A stretch of DNA of 64,000 bases. Source: Inonotus obliquus (lineage: Eukaryota > Basidiomycota > Agaricomycetes > Hymenochaetales > Hymenochaetaceae). Every line of letters starts with the position of its first letter. Within the stretch, counting starts at the first letter, position 1. The DNA lies in the NCBI GenBank assembly GCA_032164295.1, contig JAJHTX010000005.1:744001-808000 (forward strand). The letters run 5' to 3'. A program made the position numbers and the translations under genes. The notes below the pieces were generated by a model that worked only from the letters and a program-made list of their open reading frames with translations, ran no database searches and was not told the origin of the DNA. Positions 45,738 to 55,903 of this stretch are shown here, one piece after another.

Positions 45738-47228
45738 TTACATGAACAAAGTTGGGATTGTTGCGCTAAAAAGACAAGACAAAGGCAGAATTAGTCTGGG
45801 TTCAGAATTATAACGCGGCGAGTTTGATTGGTACTCACGCAGCAGCAAGGCCCGCAGCAAACCATAACGCTCCCCACGCAGCGGATTTCTGCTGCGGTTC
45901 CAAGTCGGGCACAATACTAACCCGGCGATTCGAACGAATCTTACGCCTCTCCTCATTCCCCTCCTCCCCAGGTTCACGAAATTTGAACTTGAGGGGTGGG
46001 CTCTCCTCATCTTCACGTGCTCGCTTCGATGAGGACTGAGAATCAGATTGTTCCAGTGGTACGGAGGAGGGAGTATTCTCTTTCTCCTTCTGAACTCGCT
46101 CGGCTTTAAGCTTCGCGATGAGCTCTTTCTGCTCGGCGATGTCATCCTGCATACTCGGACCAGGCACGTCAGCCACTTCTTCCTCTGGTGCCTCACCACC
46201 CTCGTACTCTTCCTCCTCGGGTGTTGCCAATCCTGGCTTAACAGAAACTTTCGTCGTAGCTGTCGTGGTCTTCGTAACCTTCGTGCGGGTTGTACGCGTG
46301 ACTGGGGTGGTTGGTGAAGCTACAGGCACAGGAGCCGGAGCTTGTTCCGGAGTGGGGCTCGTCGTACGCTCGCTCCGGCGTGAACCAGCCGCAGCACCCG
46401 AGCTAGACGTTGGCTTTCGTCTTTTCGGTTTAGGACTGCCAGGAGGTGAAGATGGAAGGCCGGGTGGCTTCACAGGCGATGACGACGCAACACCACCATT
46501 GGGTTGATGAGCCGGCTTTGTCGAGCGACGGTACGCCTGACCCGGATCAGGTCTGGCACTAAGCAAAGGTTCAATTATAAGTTCTAGCGAGTAATCTGCT
46601 GCAATTGTCTTTGCAACGTCTGGGCGGATCCACACCCCCGCAAGGCGCAGGGCGTCGCTCTTTCCGCCCGAGCCGCCATTCGCTCCCGCGGAGTCGAAAT
46701 TATGTTTTATCCAGTTAGATTCGCTCCGTTCAAGGTCCTCGGATGCGGAGGGGAAGGCAGCGCGGAACATTGTGGTTTGGCTGATGGCATCGGTGTCATA
46801 TCGACGGAGAATGAAGGCGTGGCCGCCGGGCTGGGAAGATGAAGGTCAGAGGCAGCGACCGTAGAGATGATTACTGATAGATACGCACTGTTTGGATCTT
46901 TATCCGACCAACCTACAGAAGAATCGAGAAGTAATTCAGCCACACGCGAACACGAGGAAGACACTGAGACTTGAGTCACAACCGGAAAGAACTCACAATG
47001 ATCTCCTGTCCATCACGCGTGATAACCTGGAACTTGACCGCCGGCAGCTTCGTGTGGTCCACTGCACAATTCCAGGTAAACGAAAGTCAGGACTGTTGAC
47101 TTAAGAAACGACGTGTCAAGACGTAAGAAATACGCACATAAGGCAAGATGCGGGTTGATAGTCTGGTAAGGCAAAGATGGCCTACTCGACGACGTCTTCG
47201 AGACGCCATTTGCTGTGTGCGTGGTCAT
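45738..47228 (-). CDS. Bqt4-like nuclear-envelope protein with APSES/KilA-N domain
   Basis: Exons 47228-47138, 47061-46997, 46912-46889, 46830-45839 and 45765-45738; 399 residues. Residues about 30-165 resemble the APSES-type domain of fission yeast Bqt4 (KLPAVKFQVITRDGQEI, PGGHAFILRRYDTDAISQTT, LRLAGVWIRPDVAKTIAADY). Then come a long Pro/Ser/Thr-rich linker with a KPKRRKPTSS basic cluster, an acidic and a coiled-coil-like stretch (EQKELIAKLKAERVQKEKEN), and a hydrophobic C-terminal anchor (WGALWFAAGLAAAATIPTLF) two residues from the end. The anchor is completed only by the 28-nt last exon. In fission yeast Bqt4 tethers telomeres and Lem2 at the inner nuclear membrane; the same role here is inferred from domain order. 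Confidence 0.8.
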
Positions 47229-47531
47229 TTCTTACAGCGGCGGAACGTGATTAAGGGTACAGTGCGGGTAACGTGAAAGGGCGAGGTGCGTGTTGTGGTG
47301 GACGATGGGCAGGGCAGCAAGCCTTCAGTGCTGTGGCCGTCGAGCTCAAAACGTGGGACTGTCACATTGTCACGCAGACGTAACGCAACAACGACACGTG
47401 ACGTTACAGGCAAAGTTACGTAACGCGTCAGACAACAACCACTCCAACCTGTATAATATTTGGAACATAATACGGAACAAGCGGACAGATCAAAGATAAA
47501 CGGAATAACTAGATGAAAGAGAAACTGGGCA
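47229..47531. promoter_or_regulatory. Bqt4-like promoter region with bZIP/bHLH-type palindromes
   Basis: This 303-bp gap holds the upstream region of the minus-strand Bqt4-like gene and the 3' end of WSS1. CACGTG at 47395-47400 overlaps TGACGT at 47399-47404, and a perfect palindrome GTTACGTAAC lies at 47415-47424. Further ACGTAA and ACGTGG words occur at 47352-47385. These are typical binding words for bHLH and bZIP factors; use in this genome is inference. Confidence 0.4.
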
Positions 47532-49601
47532 TCAATGGTGAGGCCATTGCGATTCTCCCCGTGGCGTTCCGCATGCCGAACAAGCTAAATGATTGGGGAT
47601 ATTCTCGCTGTACCATGTAGCGGCGCGTCAGTAGAAAAGCTTTAGCCGATGACTATTAATGGGATGACTTACAGTGTACACACTAAACAGGACCACACGG
47701 GGCCACTCTTGACCAAATTCTCCGGGGAATGACACCTTTGTCTCTCGGGCTTTGGCTTTTCTGTTCTACTCGAACTAGTAGAGCCAACTTGAAGTTTTCT
47801 CCCGCTGCCAGTCAGCCCAAGTGACTCTTTCTTCCGAAAGGCCATCTCTTCTCCTGCTATTCTTCCAATTCCGATCCTGTTTGATTCCGTACTTCTTGAT
47901 TTAGAAGAGGTAACCCGAGACGGACCATGCAGTGACGGAACTTGCATAGGGTGCCAAGGGGTGTCCTGACGAGCACGTTTGACCGGCCTGGAATCCTGAG
48001 TGTTTGGCGGGCTCCCTAGCTGATGTGTGACAGGATTTGAAGTCGAAGGAATCTCACACGACCCTGTATTTTCGCCTTCATCGTCAGAAATCTCGATAGC
48101 GTCAAAAACGCTCTTCAGGTTTTCGTCATTGACATCGCCCTCCGACTTCGTCTTCGCTTCCTTATTTTTGGAAAGGAAGTCTTTCATAAACCTCTGGGAA
48201 GAGTTGAGCTCATCGTCCTCTTTAATGGAGTTTTTCATTGCTTGTCTGCGAGACTCGTCCGTCTCTCTCGGCTCATCATATTCTGAGTCGCTCTCCGTGC
48301 TGCTTTCAGCATCAAGAGACTGCTTCTTTTCTCCGGCTTCTACTGGTTCGCCTATAAAGGACACGAATCAACGGAGATAGCAAAATGAATAAGGTGGAAG
48401 TAACCTTTCAAGGCTTTCAGTCTTCTTTCTGCCGCTAACGCTCGCTCTTCTCGGGCGCGTTTACTACACAGATAGAATGAGATCAAAGGCTCAGACCCAA
48501 TCTACCAATTGACTCGCACCTTCCGGCTTGCTTCCTAAACCCGGTACCTTTTGCTTTCGTTTCTTCGTCGCTAATATCAGCATTCAAAGTTCTCCCTTCT
48601 CCCCTGAACACATCTCTTGCTTTCACTCTTGTTCCTGGTTTGCGTCTCTTTTCGACCTGGGGACCAGTGCGATTTGACGGACCTGCTACGCGTCGTCGGA
48701 CGCGCCTTCTTCGGCCAAGGGATTTTGGACGGGAGCGGGTTTGCGCGCCTCCACACTTGCATTGTAATCAGTATACGAAAGAGTCGGTGGGTAGGACAGT
48801 GAAGCTTACAATGTATTCGGGAAGATCGAAATCGTCTATACCTTGCCCACAGATACGAACCGAGTCAGAGACTCTTGTTCCGCTGGACCAATAGCCTAGA
48901 AGATAGTTATTTACTTGACTCCCTTTAAATAATAATATATCTCATCCACACCATCGCCGAAGTATCCCCGTAGCTGAAGAGCTTCAACCTCCGTTCGTAA
49001 CTGAGCCCAAAGCCTTTGGAAATCGCGACCATGGTTCATGTGCTATAACACGATGTTAGAGTGCTCATCATCGCACATTCTATTGCTGATTTACTGACCT
49101 TTATGTGAGCAAGCTAGAGACGCAAATTCAGCATGAACTCAGTCTTAGAGAATGAAGTATATTAAGACCGCTGACTTCATGACAGAGTGTGCTTAGCAGC
49201 CAAGGGATTGGAACGAAGGTCCCATCTGCTCGACGGAGAACGAGCTCTACGACTTAATAAGCGACAATAGCGTCCGTGAATAACAGTGAAGTGCTCACCA
49301 ATCGTCTCTCCGTTATTCCAATTCCTTCCAGCAAACACTCTGTTATGTTCGTACTTCACGCCGCCTTTATCATCATCCTTCACACGCATACTGACCGCGG
49401 TGCACATACCTCTTCGAAGCTATTTACATCAAAGCCATGGCTTTTCATTATAGGTCTTACTTGAGCGGCGAGAGCCCGAAGAAGTTGACGTGCGTCTTCC
49501 TCGGAGTATGGAGATGGTACATCTGGTGCTGGTAAAGGAGAGATGAAATTTATGTGTTTGTTGGGATTTACTTCGCGTTCGTTGAGGCGAAGATGTACCA
49601 T
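47532..49601 (-). CDS. WSS1: WSS1-type DNA-dependent metalloprotease (WLM domain)
   Basis: Protease that removes DNA-protein crosslinks, usually with Cdc48 and SUMO. Ten exons: 49601-49410, 49353-49299, 49252-49176, 49113-49099, 49042-48952, 48895-48810, 48755-48520, 48463-48405, 48351-47673 and 47607-47532; 521 residues. WLM domain: NRVFAGRNWNNGE, GTFVPIPWLLSTLCHE, then the zinc site HELAHIKHMNH (His107, Glu108, His111, His117), then GRDFQRLWAQLR and GYFGDG. The 15-nt fourth exon encodes only LAHIK, so the active site exists only after two splices. The basic/acidic tail has a Cdc48- or SUMO-contact-like character. The last exon completes a RanBP2-type zinc finger (WSCLVC...HLACSAC), which is missed if the frame is read to the TAA at 47669. 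Divergent from PFK. Confidence 0.92.
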
Positions 49602-49814
49602 GGCAGGGCTGAGCGCTCGTCGTGGCAGTTGAAGAGAGACACGCGAACGTGATCGTTATCGCGTCTGAATCTGAGTCGCGGCAAAGGAAGCTGAGAGCCT
49701 CGGCGATCGCAAGCATTCTCCAAGGCCGCACCCGCCGACTCTCGGAACACGCTTTCTCAATTGCGGTCATTTAGCACTTTCTTCCCTACCACCACCACCA
49801 CCTCTACATCCGCG
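49602..49814. promoter_or_regulatory. Shared divergent promoter of WSS1 and PFK
   Basis: Only 213 bp separate the two start codons. The PFK side has a CCACCACCACCACCTCT pyrimidine/ACC run at 49789-49805 just before the ATG, as in many highly expressed fungal genes. No TATA box is obvious. Confidence 0.6.
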
Positions 49815-52800
49815 ATGTCTAAAGTAAAGAGAAAGATTGCTGTCCTTACTTCAGGTGGCGACAGCGCTGGCATGAACGCCTTGGTGCGTTCAGCAGTAAA
49901 GTACGGAATTATCAAGTGCGTATTTTCCATTCTCTGTATTTTACTATTTTTTCTTTACTGAAACATCATCTATCGTTGAAGAGGATGTGAAATGTATGTC
50001 GTTAGAGAGGGTTATGAAGGGCTCGTTAGGGGTAACGAAGGCGCCCCGAAACGTAAAGTCGTCTTTGACGAGCATAAGCACCCTCATCATCACCAACATA
50101 GCGGCGAGGATAGTGCGGAGGATAAAATCATTAACAACCTCCGTTTCGGGGATGGACATTTACTCAAAGAAGGAGAGGGAGACGCTATTGATCATCCCGG
50201 AGGAAGAAGTTTGAAAGGACGTTATATCATTCGCGTCGGTTGGGACGACGTTCGTGCATGGTTTGCAGAGGTACGGCCGCATAATATATCTGTAGGACGT
50301 TGATCGTTTAGACAGCGGATTCATGTTACAGGGAGGAACTCTGATAGGAACAGCTCGCTCAGCCGCATTCCGCACGAAAGAAGGTCGACTCGCTGCAGCC
50401 CATAACCTCGTCATCGAAGGGATCGACTCCCTACTCGTATGCGGTGGCGACGGCTCTCTCACTGGTGCAGACGTCTTCCGTGCCGAATGGCCCACTCTCG
50501 TCAACGAACTTCGCTCCTCCAACACCATCACATCCGAACAAGCCAAACGGCACGCACATCTCAACATTGTCGGTACCGTTGGCTCTATCGACAACGACAT
50601 GTCCATGACCGATATTACGATTGGTGCTTACACGGCTTTGCATAGGATTTGCGAATCGATTGATAATATCAACTCAACGGCTTTTTCTCACTCGAGAGCG
50701 TTTGTCGTGGAGGTTATGGGCAGACATTGTGGTTGGCTTGCGCTGATGGCTGGTGTTAGTGCCGGTGCGGACTTCATTTTCATTCCGGAGAGGCCACCTG
50801 TGGCGGATCCATGGGAGGATGAGATGTGCAAGAGCATTCAGAGTGTGAGTCTTGGCGCATATATGCGTTGAATCCTTTCACTGAGATCCCCTCCCTCATC
50901 TGTTCTGTTTAGCACCGTGAAATCGGCAAGCGCAAGACGATTGTTGTCATTGCTGAGGGCGCTATTGACAAGAACCTCAACCCCATTCGCGCCGAATATG
51001 TCAAAGATGTTCTAACGGAGCGTCTGGGCCTTGACACCCGTGTTACTTGCCTCGGACACACTCAAAGAGGCGGCCGTCCATGTGCTTATGATCGTATTCT
51101 AGTTCGTCTCTCGCTTTACTTGCGTGTCGAATCGAATCTAACGCGCATATAGCCCACTATGCAAGGCTGTGAAGCTGTAGACGCGCTGCTTGAATCTACT
51201 CCCGAGACGCCATCGTACATGATTGGAATCCACGAGAACAAGATCCACCGTGTTCCGTTGGTGGAGGCTGTTGCTCAGGTATGGTCTCAACCAATTCGAG
51301 ACTACCTCGTTTGATTTTGACGTGCGATTCAGACTCGAGCTGTCGCAACAGCCATTGAAGAGAAAGACTTTGAGAAGGCGATGTCGTATCGTGATCCCGA
51401 ATTCTCTGAGATGATTGATGGATTCGTTGCAGTTTCCGCTTGGGATCAGACCAAGAAGGTGCATAAGGAGCAGGTATGCTGATATCCTTTCTGACTATTA
51501 GTCCTTACTGATTATCGTTCAGAGGATGCGCGTGGCCATCATCCAGTAAGCAAATTCTACTTTCTAGCATCAGCAGAGATTCTGACCGGAAATTAGCATG
51601 GGAGCACCAGCTGGCGGGATGAACGCTGCCACACGTGCCGCCACTCGCTACTGCATCCGTCGGGGCCATAAACCGCTCGCCATCTTCAACGGGTTCCGCG
51701 GTCTCCTCGAAGACAACGTCGAAGAACTCTCTTGGCTCCGTGTTGACTCTTGGATGACACGCGGAGGTTCTGAACTAGGGACAAACCGTACCCTTCCCGA
51801 CGTCGACCTCGGAGCTGTAGCTTCTCAGTTCCAAAAACATCGTTTCGACGCTTTCTTCCTTGTAGGCGGATTCGAAGCTTTTCGGTCGTTACACATCCTA
51901 GCTGAAGCAAGAGGGTTGTACCCCGCGTTCCAAATCCCGATGGTCTGTGTACCGGCGACGATTTCGAATAACGTACCGGTTACGGATTTTAGTTTGGGTT
52001 CTGATACGAGTTTGAACGCTCTTGTGGATGCTTGTGATGCTATCAAGCAGAGTGCTAGTGCGAGTAGGAATAGGGTTTTTGTTGTAGAGACTCAGGGTGG
52101 AAAGTGTGGGTACATTGCGACTATGGGTGCTCTTGCTGTGAGTAGTTGATTACTGGAAAGAGTGAGGCTGACTTTGACGTATTTTTGCTTGCTGATAGAC
52201 CGGCGCTGTGTGCTATTACACTCCCGAAGAAGGTATCACGCTTGACGGTCTCCGAAAGGACGTCGAGTTCTTGAAGCTTCGGTACAGTCTCGACGAGAAA
52301 GGCAAAGCCGAGGGTCGTCTCATCCTAAGGTCATCTCATCCTTCATTCACCCGTTCCCTTTTTTACTCACCCACCCACCTTGCACTCTTAATACGATAGA
52401 AACGAAGCATCTTCAACCGTCTTCACAACCGATTTCATTCAAAAAATGTTACAAGAAGAAGGCGGATCTCTCTTCGATTCTCGTTCGGCATCGTTAGGCC
52501 ATACCCTCCAAGGTGGTATCCCATCTCCAATGGATCGAGCACGAGCAGTTCGACTTTCACTTAAATGCATGTCGTTCCTCGAAAAACATCATCTCATTCT
52601 CCTCAAACAAACCGGTGGTGGCGGAGGAGGAGATTCCTCAGGAGGGGGATTAGGATTAGGATTGAAAAGGAAAGCAGGAGAAGAAAGTGCTAGTGTTATT
52701 ACTATCCAAAGGAGTAAAGTTGAGTTTACACCTGTTGGTGAAGTTGTTAAGCAGGCGGATATGAAGAATAGGAGAGGGAAGGAGCCTTGGTGGGAGGAGG

Positions 52801-52853
52801 TTAAACCTATGGTTAGTATGATTGGGGGGAGGACTGTACTTGTTGATGAATGA
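49815..52853 (+). CDS. PFK1: ATP-dependent 6-phosphofructokinase
   Basis: Cytosolic glycolytic enzyme making fructose 1,6-bisphosphate from fructose 6-phosphate and ATP. Ten exons: 49815-49915, 49982-50270, 50332-50844, 50913-51101, 51153-51278, 51333-51473, 51523-51545, 51597-52137, 52199-52329 and 52400-52853; 835 residues. Eukaryotic double-domain form. N-half: [30 protein letters not shown] (about 168) and the catalytic [14 protein letters not shown] (about 211), then GRHCGWLAL and [11 protein letters not shown]-half: [30 protein letters not shown] and SLGHTLQGG. It lacks the roughly 200-residue N-terminal extension of budding yeast subunits. A His-rich insert (HKHPHHHQH) and a glycine insert near the end are lineage features. 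The gene symbol is a family name. Confidence 0.95.
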
Positions 52854-53133
52854 GAGGATGCGAAGGGAGGGGAATGGGAAATGGACGTGCTTAGAGAAAT
52901 TGATAGAATGGTATAGTAAAGCAGAACTAACCCGTAATGGCTGACAATGTACAAATCGAAACACAGTATTTCCATCGCGACCAGAACTTACTCGCGTGTA
53001 CATTCACACTGCCCGAGAAACATTGCGATTCATGCATTTAGTACCCGTATTTCAACAACAACGTAGCAGAAATAACAGTAATTAGCGGTTAACAAGCCAT
53101 TTGATGATCAAAGACTCTACCCATCCTTCCATC

Positions 53134-55194
53134 CTACATGATCAAACACGAAGGCTTCTTCTTCAACTTATGAAGGGGTTTCTTCTCCCCAGTCTCGCCT
53201 TCCTGACCTTGCTGCATCTGCGCCTGCGCCTGCATCTGTTGCTGCCTTACATACTCTTGCTGTTCCATATATGCCGCATACCGAGGATCGTTTGTGTCGA
53301 ATTGCTGTTGTTGTTGTTGCTGGCGTGATTGAGGGAACCAACGAGAAGATGGTTGTTGGGATTGGGATTGTTGGTGTTTGGCTTGACGACGTGCGTAGAG
53401 AGCTTGTGCGCGTGCGTCTTCTTCAGCTTGGAGCATTCGAGCTAGTTCTTGGCTGCAGAACAATCATATGAGTAAACAGAGGAGAGAGTGAGAGACAGTA
53501 GGACTTACTCGACGGGATCAACTTCAGCATACAACTCTCCTCTCGCATCATCATCTCCAAGCCCGGCAGCAGCACGACTTAATGCAAGTACATGAGGACT
53601 CGCACCAGCAAAATCCCCTCCAAAAGGAGTAGACCGTCGAAAACTAGAATCAACAAAGGTGGATGAAGAACCATCGACGTCTTCGAGGCGTTCCCAGACG
53701 ACAGAAGGTTCATTGTAGAAGATGTGGTCTGTGACTAGGGAATAAAGCGACGTATCTGCTTCTGCTTCTGGGTTGGGTGCTGAGGCGGAAGGGTTTGAAT
53801 TTGAGATGACTGAGGAAGAATTGGGAGAGGAGGATGAAGAGGCAGAGGGAGGGGTAGGAGAGGAGGGTAAAGAGCGGCGGTACAGGACGGCAAGGTGGGA
53901 GTTACGGAAGATGGCGCAGAGTGAACCTGGCTGGATTGACAACGCCAGGGTGAAGAGACCTGAAAGAACGAATTATGAGTTGCGAGAGTGAGAGAAACAT
54001 TTGGCCGTGCTTACCGTGATATGTCAATTGTGAGCTTGTCGAGTCTAGGAACCTTTGCGCAGCTATGGCTACGGAGAAAAACGATGATGATTATCTTGAA
54101 AGTAGTTGATCAAGGAAGCCGCTCGGCTCACCATCTTCGACTTTTCTCTTGTCATCCGCACTCCAGCCATCACTTACATGCACATGCGTACTGTGTCCGT
54201 ACGCATGAGAGCTTGACGGGCCCGCTCCGGCGGAACTACTACCGGCACCAGTGCTACTACTCCCACTAGGTCCCGGGGCATTTTCATCCAATACGAGTTG
54301 TCCTTTAGCCAAAGTGTCAGCTTCTACGATGAGGTTGACTGCAGCGTCATAATCCCCGATGCGCGAGAGAGAAGGATACTCGGGTGAGTGGGGATCGGCG
54401 AGCCAGCCATGAACGAGAGGGATGTTCGCTTGCTCGAAGAGTTTGAGCGCACCGTTGTCCCCGTGTGGACGGAAGGCGGTGGGTGAGGTAAAGAGAGGGT
54501 TGAGATCCATACCCTCTACATGCGGAGAATGAAGCGAATATTCTCTTCGTTAGAACGTGAAGATGGAGGGGATGTAAGGGACTCACTTTGAGTGAGCGGC
54601 ATCATGGTAAGCGCGGCAGACAAATCAACATCAGGAGAGGCGCGTAGGAGGTATTCGCCCACAAGCTGGGCGAGGAATTCATATGATACGGAAGTCCGTT
54701 CTGGCGGCAAGATTTCGATGTCTCCACGCAGGATGAGGATATTGCCTGTACATCCTTGCGAAGGTTAGTCTGCGTTCTCGCGGTACTGCAAGAGCGAAGG
54801 CTTACAAATCGCTATGAATGAACATGGCCTAAGTAAGAAGATGCCATGCAAAGCATTCGTTAGATCCGAATGAAACAAGTTGGATGCGATGCGCCACGCA
54901 CCCGTTATAATTCTGAGTTACAATCTTCTTTCCCTGACCATTAAAGTTTATGACCTTAAGGTACCAGACACCTTCCCGGGAGTCTTTCAGGGCTTGCTCG
55001 TTTAAGGCTCTCGCTCGTGCGAGTTCTGCTTGATCTAACTCCTTCTGCTGTGATTGTTGAGACTGTTGTGGTGCTTGTGCGGGTGGCACAGATGCTGATA
55101 TTGATGGTCCAATCGAGGCGTGCTGAGGTATATTCGGTGTGATAGACCGAGATCCTTCGTTAATTTCGGGAGTTGGTGATTGCAGGTCAGTCAT
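53134..55194 (-). CDS. MINDY-family deubiquitinase with C-terminal CaaX box
   Basis: Cysteine protease that trims K48-linked ubiquitin chains in the known family members. Exons 55194-54902, 54828-54806, 54745-54587, 54515-54132, 54068-54015, 53959-53509 and 53452-53134; 560 residues. The family core WYLKVINFNG...QNYNGPCSFIAICNILIL gives the catalytic Cys at about residue 100. It is built across three exons, including a 23-nt one. The catalytic His is in SQLTYHGLF (about 304), followed by GSLCAIFRNSHLAVLY. A Ser/Pro-rich loop separates parts of the catalytic domain. The C-terminal part is Gln-rich (RQQQQQQQFD) and ends KLKKKPSCLIM, a polybasic stretch plus a CaaX motif. The start is the ATG giving MTDLQSPTPE. 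It converges with PFK, 280 bp apart. Confidence 0.9.
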
Positions 55195-55903
55195 TTCCTT
55201 GAGCGTAGCGTCCAAATGGGTTGTCTAGATAACGAGAGAGTCTAAGAGAGTGTGTGGTAGTTAAGAGCCAACTTAGAACTTGGCTGCCGCAGCCGTGTTC
55301 CCAGTCCGCGCCGGATCAGCATCAGCCGAAGCTGGAAGTGATTTCTTGATATGGCAAGTGGTCCGGCTGATGAGGCGTGTTTTTGATACAGAGCAAGTAC
55401 CAGTGGGCTATGTATTTGTATTCTATCCGCTAGTACGCCCTTCAACAGCGCTGTGCAATCAAGCTTCGCGTTGCATACACATCACAATCAGAGTGGACTC
55501 TTCTCTCCTTGATTGGAATGTAACTCAAAGTGACTCAAACGTCCTCCAAATCAATAGCGTCGTTTGGGAACGAATCGAACGATTATAGGATCAACAGAGT
55601 ATAAGTAATTGTTACAATGGTAAAACCGCATTCTTGGTCTGCTTGTGCTTGTGGAAGGAGGACGAGTACGAGAGGTGCGGAGTGCTGCACGTACGACCTC
55701 CATCCAGGGTCGGAGTGACGGAAGTAGACTTGACCGTGGAAATACGCTGTGTGCACCGCCCCGACGCGTTCAACAACTTACAGCATATACCATGATAAAT
55801 AATAAGCCACATGCTCGTTCACTTCCCCTACCTACAAGTTCTTACTTCTCCCACTACCACTTGGTCACCCTTACCGTGATCAAGTTGAGGTTGACTCGCG
55901 ACT
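55195..55903. promoter_or_regulatory. Divergent intergenic region, MINDY gene and metacaspase 1
   Basis: About 700 bp between two divergent start codons. It contains an open frame at 55280-55588 without motifs and Ct-rich DNA at 55825-55870 near the metacaspase start. No other gene is seen. Confidence 0.45.
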
